A stretch of 64,000 bases of DNA from Bacteroidota bacterium (lineage in GTDB: Bacteria > Bacteroidota > Bacteroidia > Bacteroidales > Paludibacteraceae): positions 868,001 to 932,000 of the forward strand of contig JAEWAN010000034.1 in assembly GCA_023391625.1 (NCBI GenBank). The letters run 5' to 3'. This document shows, piece by piece, positions 36,440 to 45,180 of the stretch. The position numbers were made by a program, and so were the translations under genes. Numbering within the stretch: position 1 is the stretch's first letter; each line of letters starts with the position of its first letter. Under the pieces are notes generated by a model. It saw nothing but the letters and a program-made list of their open reading frames with translations, searched no databases and was not told the DNA's origin.

Positions 36440-36841
36440 TTACAGGGATACACTGAGTACCCGGTTAATTATTTCGAGCAGGGAAAGCTGCCGTTGAGAG
36501 GTAAGGTTGTTCAACAATCCGCTTTTCACATGAAAATCAATAGACTTTCCGGAAATCTCGTCAACGGATATTCCATCCAGAATATTGCAGATACATACAA
36601 TCATCCCCCGCATAACCGGGGTATTGCTCCAGCCCCGGACATGGAGCTTATCTCCTCGCTTTTCCGCCTTGAAATAGGTAGCGCTTTTGCAATACTGGAT
36701 CCTGTGCGCCCTGAGTTCTTCCGGACATTCGGCACTCAATGTGTCGCTTAGCTCAATCATGTAGTTGAATCGCGATACCCAGTCATCAAACAGGGATAAA
36801 TCGTTAATGAACTGGTCTTGTCTTTCTCTTAATGTCATCAT
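36440..36841 (-). CDS. SufE-like protein in the phage late operon
   Basis: The 133-residue protein follows SufE along its full length: QDQFINDLSLFDDWVSRFNYMIEL at the start, a Cys in YCKSATYFKAEKRGDKLHV at the place of the SufE sulphur-acceptor GCQSxVW loop, then SNTPVMRGMIVCICNILDGISVDEI and a C-terminal GLLNNLTSQRQLSLLEII helix. Cellular SufE takes persulphide from SufS during Fe-S cluster assembly. The Gly and Gln before and after the Cys are not conserved (YCKS instead of GCQS), so activity is uncertain. It lies 4 bp after the 183-residue gene and 23 bp before the holin gene. Confidence 0.7.
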   Translation of the reverse strand: MMTLRERQDQFINDLSLFDDWVSRFNYMIELSDTLSAECPEELRAHRIQYCKSATYFKAEKRGDKLHVRGWSNTPVMRGMIVCICNILDGISVDEISGKSIDFHVKSGLLNNLTSQRQLSLLEIINRVLSVSL

Positions 36842-36845
36842 GGTA

Positions 36846-37397
36846 TTATAATATGGTATGTGAATTTTTAAATTGCGCCGCCCATCCCCCGCAGTTATAG
36901 AAGGCAGCGGGATCGATCACTTTATATGCCGCCGGAAAGGTAATCAGTTCCGCATTCTGGCAAAAGTCCAGGCTGTCCTGCTCGGACTGCATGTGAGCGA
37001 TAATCTGATCCAATATCTCAAGGCATTTGTTCATCAATAGTATTTCATTCAGATTATCGTTGTTGGTGGTTGAAAAATTATGGGCTACTGCTATGGATAG
37101 GGATTGTTTTACGCCCTTCACCGTTTCATGGTCGACATCCATTTCGCCGTACTCGATAAAGAGAACAAAGTCCTTGCTGTTCTTCATCCGTTCGGAAAGG
37201 AAAGATTCATTGATAGACACGACATAGGTATCGAAATCGGGAATCACAAATTCATCGGTACCGGCAAGAATTTCGGCTTCTATTTCCTGATAGCCTGTCT
37301 TCATGCTCTCAATAGGCTGTATAAACATTTTACGCAGCACATCCTTGGAGACGAATTTCGAGAAATACTTGTAGAGATTAATAATTAATTCATTCAT
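36846..37397 (-). CDS. Late protein between portal and lysis genes, unknown
   Basis: This 183-residue acidic protein has alternating strands and helices (FVIPDFDTYVVSINESFLSE; DFVLFIEYGEMDVD). No family is recognised. Position after portal and connector genes suggests a tail completion or tail tube terminator role. It overlaps the 302-residue gene by 4 bp. Confidence 0.6.
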   Translation of the reverse strand: MNELIINLYKYFSKFVSKDVLRKMFIQPIESMKTGYQEIEAEILAGTDEFVIPDFDTYVVSINESFLSERMKNSKDFVLFIEYGEMDVDHETVKGVKQSLSIAVAHNFSTTNNDNLNEILLMNKCLEILDQIIAHMQSEQDSLDFCQNAELITFPAAYKVIDPAAFYNCGGWAAQFKNSHTIL

Positions 37398-38302
37398 GAC
37401 AGTTTCATTATGGTGCTGACCGGTATGCCGGTCTGCCGGGTTAATTCAAGGGGTTTTATTTTCGCAGAAAGGGCTTTGTTGATGGTGTCTTTCAAAGACT
37501 TTATCTGCGCATCGAAATAATCGTTCAAAGGCATTGCATCGACATTTCCATAGCCTTCTTTCGTGAGGTACAGGGCTACTTCGTTCATACCTAATTTTAC
37601 TTTCTCATCCGAATTCTCACCGTCTTTTTTCCCGTAAAAAAGCAGGCTATAAACGGGATGAGTGGTGTAAAAATTCACTATTCCGGAAAACCAGGACAGA
37701 ATCAATCGTTTCTTATTCGAATCCAGCTGCCTCATGCGCTCAATCTGTCCGGAGACCAGATTCCGATGATGATCCGGACAGGCGGGATACAGAATGGCGC
37801 AAAGCTGGTTCAGGCATTCTTCCTTATCTTCCGGAGCTGTCAGGCTGTAATAGGCTGAATAGAGGTCAAAGGCATCTACAAACTCTTTGGCCCGGATATC
37901 GGTCTTAGCGGTAATGTCCAGGTTGAATATCTTCCCTGCATATTTTACTTTATCGATAAGGACGAAAGGCAGGGGATTTCGTCTGAAATCGAACTGAGGA
38001 ACTATGCGCTTGACCGGTGATCCTTCTGTTTGTTCAATACGAAAAGCGAAATTCAACTGCTCGGATAAACGGAATAGATTAAAATGAATGTTTTCCCGAA
38101 TCCGGCTGTTCCTGATAAAAGGATTCGGTTTGTAACCAGTATAACAGAATAACATTTCCAGCCTGGCCTGTACCGGATCAATCTCCCCGGAAAAAAGACG
38201 TTCCAGGATTGCGACCGTAGCAAGCGCTTCATCCGGTGTCAGGTCTTCCCAGCAGTCCGGCAGGGAAAGGGTTTTATTTTTTGATAAAGGAATGATTTTC
38301 AT
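37394..38302 (-). CDS. Late protein, unknown (302 residues)
   Basis: It begins MKIIPLSKNKTLSLPDCWEDLTPDEAL and is mostly helical in pattern, with an end that resembles a short HTH (LELTRQTGIPVSTIMKLS). No domain is recognised. It is tightly packed with neighbours on both sides (3-bp gap and 4-bp overlap) and is probably a morphogenesis or chaperone-type factor. Confidence 0.6.
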   Translation of the reverse strand: MKIIPLSKNKTLSLPDCWEDLTPDEALATVAILERLFSGEIDPVQARLEMLFCYTGYKPNPFIRNSRIRENIHFNLFRLSEQLNFAFRIEQTEGSPVKRIVPQFDFRRNPLPFVLIDKVKYAGKIFNLDITAKTDIRAKEFVDAFDLYSAYYSLTAPEDKEECLNQLCAILYPACPDHHRNLVSGQIERMRQLDSNKKRLILSWFSGIVNFYTTHPVYSLLFYGKKDGENSDEKVKLGMNEVALYLTKEGYGNVDAMPLNDYFDAQIKSLKDTINKALSAKIKPLELTRQTGIPVSTIMKLS

Positions 38303-38305
38303 GGG

Positions 38306-39238
38306 TTATAAAAAATAAAATTTATCGTCTTCATGGATATTATTCCGGCCCGGTACCGGGGAATCGGCCGCCGTTTTCTTACGCTCTTCAATGGCTTGCT
38401 TTTTCGCAACCAAATCGACTCCCTGCCAGTATATTGCCGCTTTTTCAAGGAATTTACCGGCTACATGTTCCCGGATGTCCTTATCGGCCTGCGCCCGGTG
38501 ATTCTTACCCATTTCATTATCGATATCTTTCCGGACAGGCGAAGGCAGACAGGAATATGCAAGGCGCTGACAGGCAAAACCCATAACTTGATAACATACG
38601 GCACGGGCAATGGCATCGGTTTTTACCGGATTCCGGAAACGGGAACAGACAAAATCCATCCATACTTCCCGGATGATCCAGGAGGCGGACATGACAAAGT
38701 ATTCGCCCCCGGTCATTTCCACACCTACCCATTTGTTGAAGTCGCTCAAATCAATAGGCAAATTATCCAGGTCCTTCTTCTGCTCACTGTTATCCCACTC
38801 GGGAAACTGATCCGCCTGTTTATTCAGATATTGTATCAACTGATTCATCCAGAACCAGGCGGTGGATATCAGGTTATCATTAAGCTCATCCGTCTGGTAC
38901 TTATAGGCAGTTGTTTCCGTATCGGTTTTCTTTGTCGTAATCCCGTCATTCGCAATCCGAAGCACGATATAAATCAGGTGTTCGTAAATGGTAAAATGCA
39001 ACATGGCACGCTGCAGGTAATCGATTGCGGTGGCATCGGGTTCGGAAACCTCGGTACCGGAAAGGAAAGCTTTTACAAGGCGGTCGTATAAGGCTTGTGA
39101 CAACGTGTCCGGAATACGGGCCGCCACCTTATACAGACTGCTTTCTATATTATCATACTCTAAAGAAAGATTGCTCCCGGAAATCTTGGGTTTCATTTCA
39201 CGGGCAAAGCTGTCGGGGTGAAAAGGTACTTGTATCAT
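38306..39238 (-). CDS. DUF6712-like late protein (tentative)
   Basis: This 310-residue, largely helical protein has a Trp-rich middle (ISTAWFWMNQLIQYLNKQ; MSASWIIREVWMDFVCSRFR). From memory this resembles DUF6712 proteins of Bacteroidetes phages. It overlaps the portal gene by 4 bp; a head-tail connector role is inferred from that position. Confidence 0.5.
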   Translation of the reverse strand: MIQVPFHPDSFAREMKPKISGSNLSLEYDNIESSLYKVAARIPDTLSQALYDRLVKAFLSGTEVSEPDATAIDYLQRAMLHFTIYEHLIYIVLRIANDGITTKKTDTETTAYKYQTDELNDNLISTAWFWMNQLIQYLNKQADQFPEWDNSEQKKDLDNLPIDLSDFNKWVGVEMTGGEYFVMSASWIIREVWMDFVCSRFRNPVKTDAIARAVCYQVMGFACQRLAYSCLPSPVRKDIDNEMGKNHRAQADKDIREHVAGKFLEKAAIYWQGVDLVAKKQAIEERKKTAADSPVPGRNNIHEDDKFYFL

Positions 39239-40827
39239 TGCTCTTCTGTTTTTTGAAGGTTGGTTTTATTGTCGGCCGTAGCGGTCTGCTGGGGACGGTC
39301 GGAAGGAGCGGTATCCTGCAGCTTGGCCGGGATATCGATCCAGAACCCGAATTTGATCTGCTGCCGACGGGTGTCGGGAAAGTTCAGGTATAAGGCCCGG
39401 TTCAAATCTTTCATCACAAAATATTCGTCCCACACCAAAGAGGCTACATAGATTAAATAGTTGTAGTAGACTTCGGATCCGGAATTGCTGATGGATCCGT
39501 CTTTGTCCACGCCGGAAATGCTGGGAGGCACTCCTTTGCCGGCCAGCGTGACCTGATCGGCCCGCTTATCATAATCTAACACCGTCTTAAAGAACTCCTG
39601 GAACTTACCGGGAAACTCCTTAAATTCCCAGCCTTCTTCTCCCCATTTCGTTGTTGCATACAATTTTCCCTGGTTCTTACCCTCGCCGGCCATCATCGAT
39701 GTGATTTTCCGAAGTTCATGGGTGATAAGCTCTTCAATCATGCTTTCATAGAAAGGAATTGCCTGCCCTTTTTCATCCGCAAGCTTCACGCCCCGGTACT
39801 CCAACTGAACCGGAGAGTTACCCGTGAGGTTCTCCTCACAGATACGCTGCAGGATATCCCGCTGCGAATCGTACCAGGAGCCGGGAATAACGACATGGAT
39901 ATGGGCGTTCAGGGCGTTTTTCAGATAGGAATTCAAATATTTGGGCGATAAATTAGATGCCTTAATCCATTCCAACAGGCCCTCGAACCAATCGTTAAAG
40001 GCATACGTCCATTTGGTAAAGGTCTTATCGCAATCGAAAGAAACGGCGGTATTGTATTTAAAAGGGTTAGCAGGATCAAACCGGTGATATACTTCATAAT
40101 CCAACAGACCGGGATTTAGCCAATCGGTTACAACAACATAATTGCAATCCGAATTCTTAATACGTTTATTCAATGCGAGCTGCCGGGTGGCCAGGCGAGC
40201 TTCATCCGCTCCGACATAAGACAAAGCACGGACTTTGTAAGTACCGGGAATATCCGTATCTAACCGGCGGGCACGGTTAAAATGCCATTTAGAACAGCAG
40301 GTATTTACGTAATAATAATCGACAATCCGGTTTTTCAGGTACTCCCAGACTGAATCATAGCCGGAGTCCTCCCAACTGTCCAGCCAGTCTTTTACTTCCG
40401 GTATTTCAACCGGAACACGGACACGGCGCTGTGCCTCCCCTTCTCCCCGGATGACTTCCTTATACAAACGGGGGCCTTTGCCGAACAAAAACTTGACCTG
40501 TTTTTTGATTACTTCCGGAAGCAACTTATTTTCCGAAGTGACGGAAAACACTTCCTGAGGATACAGGTTATGCCCTCTTCCCCAGAGCGGAACAGTAAGA
40601 TCTCCTACCCGCATGGTCATATTATCTGTCACGTACATGGAATAGATATTCCGGTACTCTTTCTCCTGAATGCTTTCACGCTCGGCAAACCCTTGCACTT
40701 CGAAGGTCAAGACTCCGGTACCGGCAATGGGGGCGATTCCCCGGCCGTTATTGATCACAATATCATCTCCCTTGTCGGGAGCGGAGATAGGATATCCTAC
40801 AGGATTGTATGTTTTATTCTTCATCAT
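39235..40827 (-). CDS. Portal protein
   Basis: The 530-residue protein has a stem/clip-like layout, the typical size, and the usual context of terminase followed by portal. Visible features are VIKKQVKFLFGKGPRLYKE, a crown-like helical end (ELITHELRKITSMMAGEG) and a polar Gln/Asn-rich C-terminus. A catalytic motif is not expected. It would form the dodecameric DNA channel at one capsid vertex. Identification rests on size and context more than on signature residues. Confidence 0.7.
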   Translation of the reverse strand: MMKNKTYNPVGYPISAPDKGDDIVINNGRGIAPIAGTGVLTFEVQGFAERESIQEKEYRNIYSMYVTDNMTMRVGDLTVPLWGRGHNLYPQEVFSVTSENKLLPEVIKKQVKFLFGKGPRLYKEVIRGEGEAQRRVRVPVEIPEVKDWLDSWEDSGYDSVWEYLKNRIVDYYYVNTCCSKWHFNRARRLDTDIPGTYKVRALSYVGADEARLATRQLALNKRIKNSDCNYVVVTDWLNPGLLDYEVYHRFDPANPFKYNTAVSFDCDKTFTKWTYAFNDWFEGLLEWIKASNLSPKYLNSYLKNALNAHIHVVIPGSWYDSQRDILQRICEENLTGNSPVQLEYRGVKLADEKGQAIPFYESMIEELITHELRKITSMMAGEGKNQGKLYATTKWGEEGWEFKEFPGKFQEFFKTVLDYDKRADQVTLAGKGVPPSISGVDKDGSISNSGSEVYYNYLIYVASLVWDEYFVMKDLNRALYLNFPDTRRQQIKFGFWIDIPAKLQDTAPSDRPQQTATADNKTNLQKTEEQ

Positions 40828-41140
40828 CGAACCAGTTTATTTTTAGCAATTCATAATCAGGAGGAAAAGCGATATACCGCATAAGTTTTTTAAAACACAT
40901 TTTCGGTTGGCCGGTGTCTAAATCTTCATACGTGAAATAAAGATCGCCGTTCAGCCGGAAAGTGTCTTTACGCAGGGAGGGGCGCACCCGGCAACGTTCT
41001 ACCTTGACCAGTTCCCCGCATTCGCCTGTTTTTAAATTACAAGTCAAGTGAATAAGGGTGAAGGAAGCCCCGGCAACGAATTTCAGATTACGCGCCCGCC
41101 GGATGGCTTCGGTACCGGATATGTTTTTCCGAGTTTCCAT
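40814..41140 (-). CDS. Small late protein before the portal, unknown
   Basis: The 108-residue protein (NLKFVAGASFTLIHLTCNLKT; RCRVRPSLRKDTFRLNGDLYFTYEDLDTG) is beta-rich and has no recognised domain. It overlaps the portal start by 14 bp. Its start codon lies only 5 nt after a late promoter -7-like box, so the mRNA may be leaderless or nearly so. Confidence 0.65.
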   Translation of the reverse strand: METRKNISGTEAIRRARNLKFVAGASFTLIHLTCNLKTGECGELVKVERCRVRPSLRKDTFRLNGDLYFTYEDLDTGQPKMCFKKLMRYIAFPPDYELLKINWFDDEE

Positions 41141-41185
41141 GACACAAAAAAAGCCCGCAAATGCGGGCTTTGAAAGGACAAAATG
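41140..41185 (-). promoter_or_regulatory. Late promoter element, copy 3, with embedded terminator
   Basis: GTCCTTTC starts at 41179 on the minus strand and the -7-like octamer TTTTTTTG ends at 41145, 34 nt away. The spacer is the terminator hairpin of higA, so one stretch seems to end one unit and begin the next. Confidence 0.55.
41145..41171 (-). terminator. Terminator after higA
   Basis: AAAGCCCGCA (41150-41159) pairs with TGCGGGCTTT (41162-41171), followed on the minus strand by a T-run. A perfect 10-bp stem with a 2-nt spacer. Confidence 0.8.
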
Positions 41186-41195
41186 ATCAGGAGTT

Positions 41196-41612
41196 TCAGG
41201 AGTACTCCAAAATTAATTTCGGATCGATCTGAAATACTTTATACAGTTTCTTCGCCATCTGCATGGATACGGGACGTTTTCCGGTCATAATCTGGCTGAA
41301 AGTGGATTCTTTCACGTCCAACAATTCGGCAGCCTGGCGTTGTTTTAAATGCCTTTTATCCAGCTCTTCTTCAATAGAAAGCAGCAAAGGGGATTTGAAT
41401 TTCAAGGCTTTGCTTTTATAGTGTATGCTTTCATATTCGGCACACAGTCCCCCTAAACGGCCGATTTCACGTGTATATTCATTGTCCACTCCTTGTCCTC
41501 GCAAAGCTCCTTTTTCAGTAGCTTCCGCAATCAAATGATCCACATAAGCAGATATTTCTTTGTAAAGAGCAGGATCATCTATCTTCGTGATATTTTTGAA
41601 TTTTGTTTCCAT
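41196..41612 (-). CDS. higA: HigA-type antitoxin with XRE DNA-binding domain
   Basis: The 138-residue protein has a C-terminal XRE HTH (KRHLKQRQAAELLDVKESTFSQIMTGKRPVSMQMAKKLYKVF) and an N-terminal helical part that would bind the toxin. It lies 19 bp downstream of the toxin gene, the HigBA gene order (toxin first). It probably represses the higBA promoter at 41937-41944. The module sits between the terminase and the portal genes. Confidence 0.8.
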   Translation of the reverse strand: METKFKNITKIDDPALYKEISAYVDHLIAEATEKGALRGQGVDNEYTREIGRLGGLCAEYESIHYKSKALKFKSPLLLSIEEELDKRHLKQRQAAELLDVKESTFSQIMTGKRPVSMQMAKKLYKVFQIDPKLILEYS

Positions 41613-41631
41613 AATGACTGACTTTTAAAAT

Positions 41632-41916
41632 TTATAATTTCAATTTGCTGTACTCGGCATGCGTTCCGACAAATTCGACAGAAAGCAAACCTGCGATAAA
41701 GATAACGACTACGACCAGGCGGTATTTATTGCCCCTTATATTAAATACATATTTTTCATTATTTACATAATCGGCTGAAGGAAAATCTATTTTCAAATCG
41801 TTGTGAGACTTCCAGTCCGCTTCTTCCACAATGCTCACCCAACGCTGCAGGGCTGACCGGATATCCGCATGTTTCACGGCAAATTCATCTAATATCTCTC
41901 TTTTTCGTATCTTCAT
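41632..41916 (-). CDS. higB: HigB-type toxin (RelE/ParE superfamily)
   Basis: The 94-residue protein contains WKSHNDLKIDFPSADYVNNEKYVFNIRGNKYRLVVVVIF...VEFVGTHAEYSKL, the pattern of HigB mRNA interferases (NIRGNKYRLVV and the final GTHxEY). It would cleave mRNA at the ribosome and is countered by the HigA-like protein encoded next. It has its own promoter, so it may be expressed in the lysogen as an addiction or anti-phage module. Confidence 0.85.
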   Translation of the reverse strand: MKIRKREILDEFAVKHADIRSALQRWVSIVEEADWKSHNDLKIDFPSADYVNNEKYVFNIRGNKYRLVVVVIFIAGLLSVEFVGTHAEYSKLKL

Positions 41917-41936
41917 TACTTATTTGTTTGATATGA

Positions 41937-41944
41937 CAAAGATA
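41937..41944 (-). promoter_or_regulatory. -7 element of the higBA promoter
   Basis: TATCTTTG on the minus strand fits TAnnTTTG, 20 nt before the toxin ATG. A GCAAAAACTTTGC partial inverted repeat just upstream (about 41945-41957) could be the HigA operator. Confidence 0.5.
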
Positions 41945-41999
41945 GCAAAAACTTTGCAATTTGTGAAGTTTTCATTGTCTTTTTTCATAAAAAACGGGA

Positions 42000-43706
42000 T
42001 TAAGACATATACGTTCCGGAACCTTTGACTACACGTTTGCCCTGATCGGACTCAGGCAGGAATTTGGAATATTCGCCCCAAAGCAAATACATGAAGGCGG
42101 TAGCGATTTGCGTGGAATTATAGGCCTGATATTCGAAAGGCAAACGTTCACTGCTTTTGTCCAGGATGATACGGCCTTCATGCCGCTTCAAAGGGCTATG
42201 ATTAATGGAAGAGACAAGGGCATCGCACTCATTCCTATCTATCCGGATCTTATCCGCCCGGTTATCCTGTTCGCCAAACAGCAGGTTGAGAAGCCGGTAA
42301 TGTTGGGAATAATAAATGGTTTTCTGGCGGGGTGACATCAAATGAACCGTCCAGCCCAAATTGACCAGTTCCTGCCGGAGGAGTTTGGCATCGGTGTCGT
42401 TCACGCCATGTTCCCGATAATCCGGATAATACTTCTTCCATTCCGGATCCTTTTGATTGGCGGCACGGTCGTAATGGATATAAATGGTTTTCATTCCTCC
42501 GGAAAAGAAATTATCTATCTTCTTAGCCAGTTCCGCATGCTGATCAGGATGAATCACCCAAATATTCTTTAAAACCCGAAGTTCTTTTTTAACCGGATCT
42601 CGTTGGGCGAATACCATCGAGGAGAACGGTCCGGGGTCGTAACCGGCCAGGATGGGGTTATTCTTTTTATAATATCGTAAATGCTTACAGGAATCTTCTA
42701 TATCCTCCCCTGCCGATAAAATATCCAGGTACCGGTATTGGTATCCATCCTCAAACAAATGCTGCCTTCCGAACTTTCCGAAAAACATATCTTTCACTTT
42801 CAGTTTCCGGACAGCAAAAATCGAAGTAAACAGCAAATCTTCGTCCTTCGTCGACTTGATTTGATTTTCAATATAATCTACCCCCAGAATTTTAAGGTTC
42901 GAAAACGAAGAAGCCCGGACGTACAGGAGTTGATTTTTCTTTAACTCGTTCAGCTGCTTTGTCCAACGTGCGATAAAGCGTTCCAGCTTTTTTATTTTCT
43001 CGTAATCCAAGGTTTTACGAGCTATTTCCAGCTCATACAGGCGCAAGTCAATTTCATAAGCGATTTCTATAATCAGGTCAATCAGCTCCGTGTTCATTTC
43101 CTTTTCCAGATCCAGGAACCAGTCTTCGTCAGTCTCAAAATTAGGTGTAGAGGTAAAGCCGGACCAGCCCATGAAATAAGGGGAGTGACCGAATTTGGAA
43201 CGATCCGCACGCAGAGTGGGCATAAACCGCTCCAGCATGAACTCTTTTTTAATCTTTAAGAGCTCATCAAAAAAACCGTGTGCCGTACTGATACCCAGAA
43301 CGGATTCCGGACGGTCGGCCGATACGAATTTTACAACGGCACCGTTACAAAAGGAAATGGTATGTTTCCAATCGAAAATAGGAGTAGTACATTTGTCAAA
43401 ATGGCGGGGAGGCTCCTTCCCTACTTCGAAATACATGCCCCGTTCGTAATTTTCATTGAAATATTCCAATAGACCGGGCAATATATTACTAAAAATATCC
43501 CTGTAAGTAGCTGCTCCTAAAGTGAGTAGAGCTCCCGGCATAGAGTGCTGAACACGATCGATTCGGGAAGCCTTGATATGAGTAGTCTTTCCGGATCCAC
43601 GCCCCAGCTCGCAGAGTAGAATATTCGGATCAGCTAACTTTATCTTTGTCTGTAGCGAGGATAAATAGGACTCATCAAATATTGCGTTAACCTCCGATTT
43701 CTTCAT
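42000..43706 (-). CDS. Terminase large subunit
   Basis: The 568-residue protein has Walker A CELGRGSGKTTH (about residue 32), a Walker B-like segment ending HGFFDEL (about residue 149), and an RNase H-like nuclease part with Asp in ILAGYDPGPFSS, IHYDRAAN and RNECDALVSS. This is the packaging motor and headful or site-specific nuclease. Its start overlaps the small subunit gene by 20 bp. Confidence 0.92.
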   Translation of the reverse strand: MKKSEVNAIFDESYLSSLQTKIKLADPNILLCELGRGSGKTTHIKASRIDRVQHSMPGALLTLGAATYRDIFSNILPGLLEYFNENYERGMYFEVGKEPPRHFDKCTTPIFDWKHTISFCNGAVVKFVSADRPESVLGISTAHGFFDELLKIKKEFMLERFMPTLRADRSKFGHSPYFMGWSGFTSTPNFETDEDWFLDLEKEMNTELIDLIIEIAYEIDLRLYELEIARKTLDYEKIKKLERFIARWTKQLNELKKNQLLYVRASSFSNLKILGVDYIENQIKSTKDEDLLFTSIFAVRKLKVKDMFFGKFGRQHLFEDGYQYRYLDILSAGEDIEDSCKHLRYYKKNNPILAGYDPGPFSSMVFAQRDPVKKELRVLKNIWVIHPDQHAELAKKIDNFFSGGMKTIYIHYDRAANQKDPEWKKYYPDYREHGVNDTDAKLLRQELVNLGWTVHLMSPRQKTIYYSQHYRLLNLLFGEQDNRADKIRIDRNECDALVSSINHSPLKRHEGRIILDKSSERLPFEYQAYNSTQIATAFMYLLWGEYSKFLPESDQGKRVVKGSGTYMS

Positions 43707-44313
43707 AATTCACACTCTCAATATTCAATTCCTGATCGATTTCCTGAATCAACCGGTTCTTTTCCGGATCGGATAACTTCTGCTGCTTCATAACAATATC
43801 CAGCGCCCGTTTACGTGCCTCCAACAAACCTTTCGGTTTAACTCCCATGCGCTCCAGATTAATGTCCGGAGAAACGATTTGGGGTTTAAATTGTTTTCTC
43901 TCCGGATCGATGGCATTAGCAGATGCCTTGATACGGTAATCGCATGACTTCTGCAAGCAAGTACGGGCTTCCCGGAAATTGTGGGCGGTAAGATTTACTT
44001 CAAATAATTTCATAAACATATCGGCATAATACAGATACCAAGCCTCAGAAGTGACAGTACAGTCTGAATTCAAATAATTGATCGCATCGTAAATGCGACT
44101 CTTACAAGTATGTATCGATAAGTCGGGATAACTCTGCTGCAACTTCTTAGCACACTCGGTAATGGAATGATGAGTACGATGCAGGTTGGAGGCTTCATTG
44201 ATCTGGAGGATATAATCCGCCAGCTTTTTAGGAATACCCAATGAATCCGAATCCCTTGTTTCTAAGAAGCGTTCAACAATTTCAGGGGATAATTTCTGTA
44301 AATGCTGTATCAT
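43687..44313 (-). CDS. Terminase small subunit (probable)
   Basis: The 208-residue protein is helical with an HTH-like region (HHSITECAKKLQQSYPDLSIHTCKSRIYDAINYL) and a basic C-terminus (KPKGLLEARKRALDIVMKQQ). It directly precedes and overlaps the large terminase gene. It would recognise phage DNA for packaging. Assigned from context and the HTH. Confidence 0.7.
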   Translation of the reverse strand: MIQHLQKLSPEIVERFLETRDSDSLGIPKKLADYILQINEASNLHRTHHSITECAKKLQQSYPDLSIHTCKSRIYDAINYLNSDCTVTSEAWYLYYADMFMKLFEVNLTAHNFREARTCLQKSCDYRIKASANAIDPERKQFKPQIVSPDINLERMGVKPKGLLEARKRALDIVMKQQKLSDPEKNRLIQEIDQELNIESVNYEEIGG

Positions 44314-44325
44314 ACAAAATATTTA

Positions 44326-44370
44326 TAAAGCAAAGCTATTTCAGAAAAGAAAAGACATAAAGGACATTTA
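44326..44370 (-). promoter_or_regulatory. Late promoter element, copy 4
   Basis: GTCCTTTA starts at 44365 on the minus strand; TAGCTTTG, a perfect TAnnTTTG, ends at 44331, 34 nt away. The terminase ATG is 18 nt further. The rest of the 415-bp gap 44314-44728 is AT-rich, with no gene seen. Confidence 0.7.
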
Positions 44371-44683
44371 CAAACGAATGCTTTTTAAACAGAATCCATC
44401 TGTTTTTAACAAATACGCACACCCACAAAAGAAAAAGAGATAATCCTCTGTGTATAAAGGAGTAATCATATTTCCGGATTTCCGTCCTTTCTTGTAATGC
44501 AAAGCTTAAACCCAGCGGCTCCGGAGTTAGCTTATATTCATTAAAAAACTAAATATTGTTTTTATTGCAAATAATATTGATTATCAATGTTGTAACTACA
44601 ATTAAAATATCAAATTATTAAAATTCATATACTTATGAATAAAAACCGTTATTTTTCATATTGAAAAAAGCGTTTTTTAAAGA

Positions 44684-44710
44684 CAAAAAAAGCCCGGAAA
44701 AACCGGGCTT
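44684..44710 (-). terminator. Terminator of the capsid unit
   Basis: AAGCCCGG (44690-44697) pairs with CCGGGCTT (44703-44710); on the minus strand the stem runs into T7-8. It ends the unit from 49203 to 44729. Confidence 0.8.
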
Positions 44711-44728
44711 CAAAACGGCAATGATTTT

Positions 44729-45103
44729 TTATTTTGATATAACTTCCTCTAATACTTTTTGCCGGATTTCGGCTTTAGATAGGTTCTGTTCCCAAGAGTG
44801 TTTTTCATCCTGGGATTTGTATTTTTTGTTTTTTAAGTTGCTCTGAATACGGCGGATATTCTGCGTTACATTCGTTATCTCATTCAGCAAGGCAGAAGGA
44901 TTTGTACGTTTTAAAACATATAGTTCTGAAAGCTGGTCATCATACTGTTTCTTTTGAACGACCAAAGGGTGTGTATATATAAATACCTTATGGTTGTTAT
45001 ATGCTTCCAGTTCTTCATGTGCGAGCCGGTTCCGGTTATCCAGTTGCACCATTTCCATGGAAAGCTCCGGATGGTCATCTAATAAAAAATGTATCTCCTG
45101 CAT
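44729..45103 (-). CDS. Helical head-region protein; reading frame extends upstream without a start
   Basis: From the first ATG (45103) this gives a 124-residue helical, Asn/Gln-rich protein (DNRNRLAHEELEAYNN; NLKNKKYKSQDEKHSWEQ). The same frame stays open upstream for 38 more codons that look coding (INWIENTNPDIQTCILLYDE), to about 45219, with no ATG, GTG or TTG. This extension meets the A9 run in the preceding gene, so a frameshifted fusion is possible. Confidence 0.6.
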   Translation of the reverse strand: MQEIHFLLDDHPELSMEMVQLDNRNRLAHEELEAYNNHKVFIYTHPLVVQKKQYDDQLSELYVLKRTNPSALLNEITNVTQNIRRIQSNLKNKKYKSQDEKHSWEQNLSKAEIRQKVLEEVISK

Positions 45104-45180
45104 GCGGCGGTAAGTATTTACACGCTCGTCATACAGGAGAATACATGTCTGAATATCCGGATTGGTGTTCTCAATCCAAT

